Below are positions 7,596 to 16,026 of a DNA stretch of 46,518 bases, piece by piece (within the stretch, counting starts at the first letter, position 1; each line of letters starts with the position of its first letter). The stretch lies in NCBI GenBank assembly GCA_016787985.1, contig JAEUTC010000165.1, positions 1 to 46,518 on the forward strand, in the 5' to 3' direction. Below the pieces are notes generated by a model. It saw only the letters and a program-made list of their open reading frames with translations, was not told the DNA's origin and did not search any database. A program made the position numbers and the translations under genes. Origin of the DNA: Flavobacteriales bacterium. GTDB taxonomy: Bacteria > Bacteroidota > Bacteroidia > Flavobacteriales_F > PHOS-HE28.

Positions 7596-10500
7596 ATGCG
7601 GAACCTCCTCTTGCTGCTCGTCCTGCTCGGCTCGTTGCATGCGCGGTCGCAACCCTTCGACCCCAAGCACCCGCCCAACACCTATCGCAACGCGGATAAC
7701 CCGCACTATTGGAAGAACCGCCCTCCGCGGCCCGGCTATTGGCAGCAGGACGTCCACTACCTGATCAAAGGTCGATTGGACGACAGCACGGACGTGCTCA
7801 CCGCCGAGCTCGCCCTCACCTATTGGAACAACTCGCCGGACACTTTGCGAGAGGTCTACTTCCACCTCTACCAGGAGGCTTTCGTGGAAGGTTCATACCT
7901 GGAGATGAAGGAAGGCGGACTGCGGCGCACGCATGGTGGCGAGATCGCCTATGCCGGCACACGCATCGGCTCTTTGCAACAGAACGGCACCGAGTTGGAA
8001 CGCACGCAGGATAACACCATCCTCCATGTGCGGCTCCACGAAGCCCTTCCACCAGGAGAGCGCACCAGCTTCCGCATCGCCTTCGCCACCCATTGGACGG
8101 ATGACGTGTACCGGCGTATGAAGCTCTTCAACCATTGGGGCTACAAACACTACGATGGCGTGCATTGGTACCCGCGCATCGCAGTGTACGACGAGCGTTT
8201 CGGTTGGGATACCCAGCAGCACCTGGGAAGCGAATTCTATGGTGACTTCGGCACCTACGACGTGGAACTGGACCTGCCCCACCACTATGTGCTCGATGCC
8301 ACCGGCTGGCTGCAGAACCCCGCGGAAGTGATGCCCGCTGAGCTGCGGAAAGCGCTGGACATCGCCAACTTCAAGGACAAGCCTTGGAACAGTCCGCCTT
8401 CTGTGATCATCGCTCCCGAGCCTGGTAAGCGGAAGGTGTGGAAGTTCCACGCGGAGAACGTGCACGACTTCGCCTTCACCGCAGACCCGACCTACCGCAT
8501 CGGTGAGGCGGAATGGAAGGGGATCGAATGCGTGGCGCTGGTGCAGGAACCACACGCCGCGGGCTGGCAGAACGCTGCGAGCTACACGGCACGCATCATC
8601 GCTTGTTACAGCACCGACTTCGGCCACTACGCCTACCCCAAGATGATCGTGGCCGATGCTCGCGATGGTATGGAGTACCCCATGCTCACCCTCGACGGTG
8701 GACGCGATCCGGACTATCGTGGCCTACTTGCGCACGAAGTAGGGCACAATTGGTTCTTCGGCATGGTGGGCAACAACGAGACCTACCGCGCTTTCCTTGA
8801 TGAGGGCTTCACGCAGTTCCTGACGGCATGGGCCTTGGAGCGGATCGACGGCGATACCCTGGTGAACGACACCCCCAAGACCGCCTACGAAAGGCGATAC
8901 ACCCGGCCACAGCTGGTGCGCGAAGAAGAGATCTACGGTGCCTACCAACGCGATGCGGTGCGCGATCAGTTGCCGCCCATCAACGTGCATAGCGACGAGT
9001 TCGGCCACCACGAAGGGTTCGGCAGAGGCTATGGCCATGTGTACTTCAAGACCGCCGCCATGCTGTACAACTTGCAATACACGCTCGGCGATAGCTTGTT
9101 CTTGAAGGCCATGCAACGGTACTTCGATCAATGGCGCATGTGCCATCCCTATCCAGAGGACTTCCGCGCCAGCGTGATCCGCTCCACGAAGGTGGACCTG
9201 AACTGGTTCTTCGACCAATGGATCGACACCGACGAACGGATCGACTATGCCGTGCGTGGGGTGAAGCATCGGCTCCAGGACAGTGGCCAGCGCATCCACC
9301 TGCGGCGAAAAGGCGACCTGCAGATGCCCATCGACCTGAGGGTCATCGCACGCGACGGCAGCACGCACGACTTCCATATCCCGAACAATTGGTTCGTGAA
9401 GAAGACCACTGCGCGCGTGCTTCCCCGTTGGATCAGCTACGATGAATTGCAGCGCGACTACATCGTACAGGTCGACATCCCGTCGGGCATCGAAGACGTG
9501 ATCATTGACCCCACGGACCGGTTGGCCGATGCCTACAAAGTGAACGACAGACTACACAAGCCGGTGAGCGTTCAACTCGACCACCACCTGAACAACCGTC
9601 CCGACCGCGACCACTACGAGGTGTTCGTGCGGCCCGACCTCTGGTGGAACGGATATGATGGTGTGAAGGCCGGTGTTCACGTGAACAGCGGATACCTGAA
9701 GTACAAGCACCGCATCCACTTCACCGGCTGGTTGAACACCGGCATGGGGCAATCATTGCCACCCAGCCACGCGACCTTCCTGGATACCGTTCCCGGGAAC
9801 CGCGACACCCGCTACGATGCCTTCTCCTTCAACTTCCGGTATGAGAATGGCACCGAGCGGATCGCCAAAGGATCATCCGTATTCCTGCATGCCCGGATGT
9901 TGGATGGCTTGGACCGCTTCGGCGGAGGTTGGCGCTTAGCGCTGCCGAACAAGAAGACCACGGTCCAAGCCGAGCTGATCTACATGCTTCGCCGCGACAG
10001 CACGGACCTTACCTACCTGCTCTACCCCGACCAATGGGAACTGGCGCGCCTGAACGGTGCTTTCGATGTGAGCATGACCCATCGTTATGAGTATCGACGT
10101 GGAAAGGGTGAACTCCGACTCGAACTGAGGAACAGCGCTGTGGGCTCGGCTTCGAACTATGCCCAGCTGCGCTTCACCGCTGTGAACACCAGTGGGCTTG
10201 GTCGGTTGGACCTGCGCACTAGAGGCTTCGGCCAATTCGGGACCGGGAACACGCCGCGTGAAAGTGCGCTCTACCTCGCTGGTGCATCTCCGGAGGAAAT
10301 GATGGAGAACAAGTACGTACGCAGCATCGGTTTCGTACCCTACGACTGGACGGGTTACGGTGGTGAGGTGAACAGCTTCCAACACGGAGGTGGCCTCAAC
10401 CTGCGCGGTTACGCAGGCTACCTGGCGCCTGACCTTGATGCGGATGGGAACCTGATCACGACGTTCCGCGGGAATAGCGGGATCAGTGCCTCGGCGGAGC

Positions 10501-10817
10501 TCGACGTGGACGGTCTTGTTCATCTTCGACCAGGCCAACTGGCCCGGTACTTGCATTTGGACGTGTACATCTTTGGTGATGTCGGCATGATGGGATACCG
10601 CAGGACCCGTACGAATGGCCAAGAGCTGCGACTCGCTGAACCCCGCGCTGACGCTGGCATCGGCACGGCCCTCACCATCGAACGCTTCGGTCCCTTGGTG
10701 GATATCAGACCACTGACCATCCGATTCGACATGCCACTCTTCCTTTCTGCGACGCCTGCTAGCAGTCCCGATAACCTGGCCTTCCGCTATGTGGTCGCGG
10801 TGGGCCGAAGCTTCTGA
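7596..10817 (+). CDS. M1 metallopeptidase with a C-terminal Omp85-like barrel
   Basis: A 1073-residue exported protein. A signal peptide (RNLLLLLVLLGSLHARS) is followed by an M1 (gluzincin) zinc aminopeptidase domain over roughly residues 40-620. GMEYP at 358-362 takes the place of the GAMEN exopeptidase motif. The zinc site is complete: H380, E381, H384 (HEVGH) and E403 19 residues later (LDEGF). A tyrosine region HVYFKTAAMLYNL follows. From about residue 660 the sequence becomes alternating polar/aromatic strands, with LRGY at 936-939 in a glycine-rich loop and a C-terminal Phe (VVAVGRSF). These match the conserved L6 (V/L)RG(F/Y) loop and terminal strand of Omp85/TpsB barrels. I infer a peptidase tethered to the outer membrane by its own barrel. 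A TTG 12 nt upstream is less likely as start than this ATG, which GGAG precedes. Confidence 0.85.
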   Translation: MRNLLLLLVLLGSLHARSQPFDPKHPPNTYRNADNPHYWKNRPPRPGYWQQDVHYLIKGRLDDSTDVLTAELALTYWNNSPDTLREVYFHLYQEAFVEGSYLEMKEGGLRRTHGGEIAYAGTRIGSLQQNGTELERTQDNTILHVRLHEALPPGERTSFRIAFATHWTDDVYRRMKLFNHWGYKHYDGVHWYPRIAVYDERFGWDTQQHLGSEFYGDFGTYDVELDLPHHYVLDATGWLQNPAEVMPAELRKALDIANFKDKPWNSPPSVIIAPEPGKRKVWKFHAENVHDFAFTADPTYRIGEAEWKGIECVALVQEPHAAGWQNAASYTARIIACYSTDFGHYAYPKMIVADARDGMEYPMLTLDGGRDPDYRGLLAHEVGHNWFFGMVGNNETYRAFLDEGFTQFLTAWALERIDGDTLVNDTPKTAYERRYTRPQLVREEEIYGAYQRDAVRDQLPPINVHSDEFGHHEGFGRGYGHVYFKTAAMLYNLQYTLGDSLFLKAMQRYFDQWRMCHPYPEDFRASVIRSTKVDLNWFFDQWIDTDERIDYAVRGVKHRLQDSGQRIHLRRKGDLQMPIDLRVIARDGSTHDFHIPNNWFVKKTTARVLPRWISYDELQRDYIVQVDIPSGIEDVIIDPTDRLADAYKVNDRLHKPVSVQLDHHLNNRPDRDHYEVFVRPDLWWNGYDGVKAGVHVNSGYLKYKHRIHFTGWLNTGMGQSLPPSHATFLDTVPGNRDTRYDAFSFNFRYENGTERIAKGSSVFLHARMLDGLDRFGGGWRLALPNKKTTVQAELIYMLRRDSTDLTYLLYPDQWELARLNGAFDVSMTHRYEYRRGKGELRLELRNSAVGSASNYAQLRFTAVNTSGLGRLDLRTRGFGQFGTGNTPRESALYLAGASPEEMMENKYVRSIGFVPYDWTGYGGEVNSFQHGGGLNLRGYAGYLAPDLDADGNLITTFRGNSGISASAELDVDGLVHLRPGQLARYLHLDVYIFGDVGMMGYRRTRTNGQELRLAEPRADAGIGTALTIERFGPLVDIRPLTIRFDMPLFLSATPASSPDNLAFRYVVAVGRSF

Positions 10818-10821
10818 AACC

Positions 10822-11229
10822 ATGCGCTACATCCACCTGCTCTCTCTCCTCTTCTGTTTCAACCTCCAAGCCCAGGACATCGCCGGTCGCTGGGTCACGA
10901 TCGACGACAATACCGGGAAGCGCCGGTCCGTGGTGGAGATCACGGTGAAGGAGGGCAAGGCCACAGGCCGCATCGTGGAGATCTTCGACAAGACCAAGGT
11001 CGATAAGACCTGCGAAGCGTGCACCGACGACCGAAAGGGAAGGAAGGTCCTCGGAATGGACATCATCCGCAACATGGTGAAGGATGGCGACGAGTGGGAG
11101 GACGGCACCATCATGGACCCGGACAACGGCAAAGTGTACGACTGCAAGCTCTGGGTGGAGGATGGCAAATTGCAGGTGCGCGGCTATGTGGCGTTCTTCT
11201 TCCGCACACAGACCTGGGTGCGCGAGTGA
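10822..11229 (+). CDS. DUF2147 family exported protein
   Basis: A 135-residue exported protein of the DUF2147 family, small beta-rich proteins common in Bacteroidota and Proteobacteria whose role is not settled. A signal peptide (MRYIHLLSLLFCFNLQAQ) precedes the typical opening DIAGRWVTIDDNTGKRRSVVEI. Further family features are a CEACTDDRKGRK segment with two cysteines, the LGMDIIRNM strand, WEDGTIMDPDNGKVYDCKL, and a terminal VRGYVAFFFRTQTWVR. The fold is lipocalin-like in known members, but no ligand can be inferred. The start lies 4 nt after the M1 peptidase stop, so the two genes are likely co-transcribed. It ends in TGATCA, where its TGA directly abuts the TGA of the convergent neighbour. 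Confidence 0.9.
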   Translation: MRYIHLLSLLFCFNLQAQDIAGRWVTIDDNTGKRRSVVEITVKEGKATGRIVEIFDKTKVDKTCEACTDDRKGRKVLGMDIIRNMVKDGDEWEDGTIMDPDNGKVYDCKLWVEDGKLQVRGYVAFFFRTQTWVRE

Positions 11230-14200
11230 TCAACGGACCAGGAACACGTGGCCCTTGTCCGTGACCTCCGTTTCGCTGGAGTCGCAGCGATCCCGATAGG
11301 TGATCAGGTAGACATACGCACCGGGTGGCACAGGCTTTCCTGCGACCGTGCCATCCCAACCCACCACCGGGTCATTCGATCGCCAGATCTCCTGACCCCA
11401 ACGATCGAAGAGCGCCAGTGAGAACTCGCGTTCCTCCGCGCCTACCACGCCCCACACATCGTTGTAGCCATCGGTGTTCGGGGTGAAGCTGTTGGGTACG
11501 TAGACCAGGCCATCGCGCCCGGCGGTGATCCGTACCACCGTGCTGTCCGTGTGCGGGCATCCGTGGATGTCGAAGGCCTCGTACCGGTATTCCCCTTCGC
11601 CTACCACGATGGTGCGCGCCGTATCACCGGTGGACCAGCTGGTGAATAGCATCTCCCCGCCCGGATCGAGTTCGACCGTTCGACCAGGGCAGAGGTCCAC
11701 GGTATCCAACGGCACCGGTGCTATCCCGAAGGAAACGCGGATGCTATCGGTGATCGTACCGCAATAGTTGGTGATGGAGGCTGTGTACCAACCGGTGCGC
11801 AACACGGTATGGTAACGATCGCGCGTGCCGTTCTGCCAGAGCGCGTCAAGGCCTTCCTCTCCAGCATCCAGTTCCAGGAACGGTGCATCGCACACCACCG
11901 TATCCGGCCCCAAGTCCAGGAGCGCCAAACGCGTGTAGTCCACCTCCACGGTATCGCGCTCCAAGCACCCATCGCGGGTGCCTTCCACCCAATAGATACC
12001 TGCCTCGGTGATGGTGAACGTCGTACCAGTGAACATATCCATCCACAGCACATCGAAGCCGGCGCCGGCCACATCCAGGCGCAGGGTGTCGCCCACACAG
12101 AGCAAGGTATCTGGACCGATGCCCACATCGAGCGCCGGAACGAAGAGCACGTCGATGCCATCCGACGCGCTGCCGCAGGCATTCGTTGCGGTGACCGTGT
12201 ACGATCCACTCGTAGCGATCGTGATCTCCTCCGCCACGCTGCCCGTGGACCAGGACAGCTCCTCCGCATCGGAGAACGTGGGTTGGAGAAGCAGTGTAGC
12301 GCCTCCACAGACGGTGGTATCCGCCCCCAACGTAGCCGTGGGTGGCGCAAGGATCGACACCGTGATGGAATCGCGCACCGCACATCCCGTGTTGCTCACC
12401 TCCAACCAATAGATCCCATCGTCCGTGATGTTGATCGCGTTGGCCACGGAACCGTCCGACCAAAGGAATTCCCAGCCCGGTGCATCGGCTTGTAGTTGCA
12501 AGCTCTGCCCAGCACAGATCAAGGTGTCGTTCCCCAGATCGATGACGACACTTTCCACCACCGCGACATCCACGGTATCCGCCACCGTGCCGCACTGGTT
12601 GGTGACCTGTACCCATACTTCACCGGAAGCTCCGACCGTTCGTGAGGTTTCAGTGCTGCCATCGTCCCATACGAGATCGCCCTCTCCGGTCAGCACCGCT
12701 TCAAGCTCGATGGCCGATCCATCACAACTGAGCAATTCCCCTTCGATCACCGCGGTGGGTAGGGCGACCACTTCCACCTCGATCGTATCCGAGACCGAAC
12801 AACTACCACTCGTCACGGTGAGCCAATACTCTCCGGTCTCTACCACCAGCAATTCCGGGTCGGTGGACCCATCGGACCAGAGCAGATCAGCAGACCCTGA
12901 AGGCGCTTCCAGAAGAAGGCCATCCGCACCGCACACCAGTGTATCGTTCCCAAGATCCAGTGCAGTGAGCGCGGCGATCTCCACTTCGATGGTATCCGTG
13001 GCTACGCAACAATCCACGGAAACACGTACCCAGTAGGTGCCACTCGCAGTGGCGTCCAGTGTCTGTGCGGTGGTGCCATCCTGCCACTCGTAGGTGGCAC
13101 CCGGGATGGCACCGGGATCGAGGGTGACGGTGGCGCAGGAGGTGGTGTCGTTGCCGAGGGAGGAACCCAATGAACAGAGATCGGCGATGGTCGCATCCAC
13201 GACTTCCGTTTGTACGGAACTGAGTCCAGCTGAAAAGTCGATCTCTTGCGTTTGCGTATCGAACCGATCGAGCGGAAGCAATGTCGTTAGCGTATTTCGC
13301 GGCGTGACGGGCGAACAGGAAACACCACCAGCTTGATCGGTACGGATCAATAAAATGTCGCTGTCACCACCAGGCTGAACAACGTGGCCTGTCATCAAAT
13401 AGCCAGCACCGACATCCACCACATTCGGTGCGTTGTCTATCATCTGGAGCTGTTCTTGCAAGGCATCTCCATATGTCCTTGTCCACAACACGACACCTGT
13501 GAATGATACGGCCATGAGGAATAGCTTGGATGTGCCTGAGACCGAAGCACGACCTGAAACGATGTATCCGTAGGATGTGGTGATGATCTCTGAACTGAGG
13601 TCCTGTGCGCTTCCACCTAAATTCAGATCCCTTGCCCAAACCACATTCCCTAGCGTATCCAGGCGTATCAGTCCCATGGACCGAACATTCGATACACCAT
13701 TGATATCGCCAGTATAGGAAACAGTGAGTGAATCATTCAAGGCAACGATATCGGTGGGTCTGATCAATCTACTCGCCGTAGGTGGGAATAGTAAGTAGCG
13801 GGTCCAGATGTGCTGGCCATCGAAGGTGAACTTGCTGACACCAGCTCGCACACCGTCCAAAGCAGGGCCAAGGACATGGATCAAGGAAGCTGCATAATGC
13901 GCATCGTCAATGGTAGCCACGGCTTGTACCTCATCCATGAAGGGTTGCGTTGCGAATAGGTCCAACCGCGGAGATATCCATGTAGCCTCCCCAGAGGCGC
14001 CATCGATTCGCATGGGCAAGAGATCCGACGAAGTCGCAGAAATGGTCTCGTTCACATTGGCATAGACGAGGTACTCGCCTGCGTCCAGCGCAACCACTTG
14101 ACGTTCGACCACATTGGCATCCTCCCAATGGCGTACCCAAAGAACAGCTCCGTATGGATCAAGCTTGAAGTGGAAGCCTTCCACCAGGGATCCACCTGCA

Positions 14201-14532
14201 TTCGATCCATTACCACAGCCCACCAACATTCCATCCGGAGCCTCGGTGAGATGAACAACGAATTTGGCCGTTTGGCCTGGTGGCTTGAAGGATCGCGACC
14301 AGATCACATTTCCATCATCGTCGACCTTCACCACCATGGCACTGTCCGCCACGCTGCCACCAACGTACAGGTCACCTGAAATCGAGCGGAGCAACACCAC
14401 GCCGCGTTCATCCCGGGTTGGACTTCCAATGGTCTTGACGAAGGTCTGGGCGAAAGCTGATGGCGCGAACCACAATATGAGTAGGGCCAGAAAACTCGGA
14501 TGGGGCCAACCCTTGGTCCCTTGTTCCACCAT
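11230..14532 (-). CDS. T9SS type B cargo with eight Ig-like repeats
   Basis: An 1100-residue secreted protein. A signal peptide (FLALLILWFAPSAFAQ) is followed by a region to about residue 450 with short repeats of propeller type (GDLYVGG, DDGNVIWSRSF, GNVVWARDL). Then come about eight repeats of roughly 65-75 residues, each opening near LGxDTxxC and containing a W-S/D-G-S/T motif, consistent with Ig/PKD-like modules. The final 90 residues (VPNSFTPNTDGYND, FDRWGQEIWRS, DKGHVFLVR) are the gliding-motility-associated C-terminal domain, which directs export through T9SS. The ATG at 14532 fits the signal peptide and lies 5 nt after a perfect -7 box. Probable surface adhesin or structural protein; no enzyme motif is seen. 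The stop adjoins the DUF2147 stop with no gap. Confidence 0.88.
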   Translation of the reverse strand: MVEQGTKGWPHPSFLALLILWFAPSAFAQTFVKTIGSPTRDERGVVLLRSISGDLYVGGSVADSAMVVKVDDDGNVIWSRSFKPPGQTAKFVVHLTEAPDGMLVGCGNGSNAGGSLVEGFHFKLDPYGAVLWVRHWEDANVVERQVVALDAGEYLVYANVNETISATSSDLLPMRIDGASGEATWISPRLDLFATQPFMDEVQAVATIDDAHYAASLIHVLGPALDGVRAGVSKFTFDGQHIWTRYLLFPPTASRLIRPTDIVALNDSLTVSYTGDINGVSNVRSMGLIRLDTLGNVVWARDLNLGGSAQDLSSEIITTSYGYIVSGRASVSGTSKLFLMAVSFTGVVLWTRTYGDALQEQLQMIDNAPNVVDVGAGYLMTGHVVQPGGDSDILLIRTDQAGGVSCSPVTPRNTLTTLLPLDRFDTQTQEIDFSAGLSSVQTEVVDATIADLCSLGSSLGNDTTSCATVTLDPGAIPGATYEWQDGTTAQTLDATASGTYWVRVSVDCCVATDTIEVEIAALTALDLGNDTLVCGADGLLLEAPSGSADLLWSDGSTDPELLVVETGEYWLTVTSGSCSVSDTIEVEVVALPTAVIEGELLSCDGSAIELEAVLTGEGDLVWDDGSTETSRTVGASGEVWVQVTNQCGTVADTVDVAVVESVVIDLGNDTLICAGQSLQLQADAPGWEFLWSDGSVANAINITDDGIYWLEVSNTGCAVRDSITVSILAPPTATLGADTTVCGGATLLLQPTFSDAEELSWSTGSVAEEITIATSGSYTVTATNACGSASDGIDVLFVPALDVGIGPDTLLCVGDTLRLDVAGAGFDVLWMDMFTGTTFTITEAGIYWVEGTRDGCLERDTVEVDYTRLALLDLGPDTVVCDAPFLELDAGEEGLDALWQNGTRDRYHTVLRTGWYTASITNYCGTITDSIRVSFGIAPVPLDTVDLCPGRTVELDPGGEMLFTSWSTGDTARTIVVGEGEYRYEAFDIHGCPHTDSTVVRITAGRDGLVYVPNSFTPNTDGYNDVWGVVGAEEREFSLALFDRWGQEIWRSNDPVVGWDGTVAGKPVPPGAYVYLITYRDRCDSSETEVTDKGHVFLVR

Positions 14533-14537
14533 GGTCA

Positions 14538-14545
14538 CAAATATA
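14538..14545 (-). promoter_or_regulatory. Perfect -7 box 5 nt before the 1100-residue T9SS gene
   Basis: On the minus strand TATATTTG matches TAnnTTTG at every fixed position and ends 5 nt before the ATG at 14532. In Bacteroidota the initiation site lies a few nucleotides after this box, so transcription should begin at the start codon. No convincing -33 TTTG is visible upstream. Confidence 0.7.
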
Positions 14546-14618
14546 CCGGCATAGGACCCGGGAATCGGTTCGAACGGACGTACGTCTCCATCCGCGAACT
14601 TCGCCCTCCCATTTCCAT

Positions 14619-14626
14619 TATCTTCG
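14619..14626 (+). promoter_or_regulatory. -7 box for the DNRLRE gene
   Basis: TATCTTCG matches TAnnTTTG at all fixed positions but one (C for T at position 7) and lies 20 nt before the ATG at 14647, in the 114-bp space between two divergent T9SS genes. The spacing would leave a short untranslated leader. Confidence 0.5.
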
Positions 14627-14646
14627 CCTCCTGATTCCGATCCCTG

Positions 14647-15570
14647 ATGCGCACTTTCTACCATCTCCTCAGTTCGACCCTTGCCTTTTGTGGTACGTCC
14701 ATTTCTTTCGGGCAGACGATCGACCAGCTCTCATCCACGCAGGACGCGGTACTTGGCTACCATCAAGGATACTCTAGTGCGAATTCGAACTACAATACTG
14801 CGAATTGGTTCGGCGCCATGTCCCAGCCTGGAAATCTAGGTGGTGAGAACAACTCGAGGGGTTTGATCGAATTCGACCTAAGCGCGTACATACCCGGGAC
14901 TATCATCAACGAGGCAACACTTGACCTTTACGGCAGAGGTGCTGTTGGCGCTGGTGCCGTTGCTTCCGTTGGAAATGTAGGGAATAACACATGCTGGCTT
15001 GAGCGCGTAACCTCCCCTTGGAACGACAACACGGTTACATGGAACACGAGTCCGACAGCAACATCGGTAAATGCTGTCGTCCTTTCGTCCAGCAGCGCCT
15101 CTTCGCAGGATTATCTCGGCATCGATGTCACCCAGCTGGTCCAAGACATGATCAACGACCCTGATGGTTCGTTCGGATTCCTTATCCGACTTCAGATCGA
15201 GGACCCGAGTCGAGGACTTTTCTTCTGTGGTCGGGGGTTTTCGGATGCGACGAAACGCCCGCGATTGACCATCAAATACGGTACGGATATCTCCGTGGCG
15301 GAAGGGTTGACCGGAAGCCGCTTACAAATGTACCCCAACCCTGTCCTTCCAGGCGGAAAGGTCACGCTTTCAGGCATGACAGAGGACATGGAATTGGACC
15401 TTGTAGATGAGTTGGGACGTATTGTTCAAAGGGGTATGTACATCGGTGCAGATGGTTCTTTGTTGGTCCCTCAGAACTTGGCGGAAGGTGTCTATCACAT
15501 ACGTGCGCTTCATGGAAGTGGTGCTGACCGCTCGATGCTTTCGGCCACGTTGGTGGTGACTGGCAATTGA
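14647..15570 (+). CDS. DNRLRE-domain T9SS type A cargo protein
   Basis: A 307-residue secreted protein. A signal peptide (hydrophobic LLSSTLAFCGTSISFGQ) is followed by a DNRLRE-type domain: QDAVLGYHQGYSSANSN, GLIEFDLSAYIPGT, NEATLDLYG, the conserved VTSPWNDNTVTWNTSP and DVTQLVQDMINDPDGSFGF, ending in DATKRPRLTIKYG. Such domains occur in surface and cell-wall-associated proteins as binding or spacer modules. Residues from about 225 (MYPNPV...LVDELGRIVQ...LAEGVYHIR) form a type A T9SS sorting domain, so the protein is probably exported and attached to the cell surface. Base composition is AT-richer than most of the window and resembles the flippase region downstream. It is transcribed divergently from the 1100-residue T9SS gene. 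Confidence 0.87.
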   Translation: MRTFYHLLSSTLAFCGTSISFGQTIDQLSSTQDAVLGYHQGYSSANSNYNTANWFGAMSQPGNLGGENNSRGLIEFDLSAYIPGTIINEATLDLYGRGAVGAGAVASVGNVGNNTCWLERVTSPWNDNTVTWNTSPTATSVNAVVLSSSSASSQDYLGIDVTQLVQDMINDPDGSFGFLIRLQIEDPSRGLFFCGRGFSDATKRPRLTIKYGTDISVAEGLTGSRLQMYPNPVLPGGKVTLSGMTEDMELDLVDELGRIVQRGMYIGADGSLLVPQNLAEGVYHIRALHGSGADRSMLSATLVVTGN

Positions 15571-16026
15571 GTGACTCACCAAGCAGTGGGCAGTGGAACA
15601 TTCTGCGGCTTTTCCATGGATCAAGACCCCTTGCACAAGTGGATGATCGAAAGTGCGTGCCCCAAAGCCCGGCTTTGTCCGAATAGGCGAAGGGCTGCGA
15701 AAGGATAGTGGACTTCATTCATTGTCGGCTGCTGATGCTGCTGTCGAGCACCACGAGCGTTCTGTCCGATCGGTATCAGCGATCCTTGATACGGCCCTAC
15801 TAGGCCAACATGATCAGCGATGGTCATCGATCCGTTCAAGGGATCGGCGGCATTGGCGGTCTCCCAACAGCAGGAACTAGCCGCACATGGTTCGAGCCAC
15901 CCTTGACGCTGCAGGATCGTGCGCCCATGCAAGACCCAATGCAGTAGCTCAGATCGAGGCCCCTGTAACTCTACTTGGCCGACCATACTTCACCGGGGGT
16001 CGATCACTCTGATTACTTTGTATCCC
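15571..16026. other. 456-bp region without a recognised gene
   Basis: This stretch separates the DNRLRE gene from the flippase gene. A minus-strand frame stays open over most of it (15621-15986), but its translation matches nothing I recognise and has no signal of selection. One small perfect inverted repeat, GTATCA/TGATAC at 15773-15778 and 15787-15792, has no T-tract after it. A -7-like box lies at the right end (16013-16020). Confidence 0.55.
16013..16020 (+). promoter_or_regulatory. -7-like box adjoining the flippase start
   Basis: TTACTTTG (TACTTTG if read as the shorter TAnnTTG form) ends 6 nt before the ATG at 16027. It supports that ATG over an upstream in-frame start whose codons would contain the promoter, and predicts an essentially leaderless transcript. 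Confidence 0.55.

Noticed and set aside
15773..15792. GTATCA/TGATAC hairpin as a terminator after the DNRLRE gene
   Set aside because: Only 6 bp, 200 nt past the stop, and no T-tract follows.
15621..15986. A 121-codon minus-strand frame in the gap before the flippase
   Set aside because: No recognised similarity, no promoter-like box or coupled junction; composition typical of chance frames.
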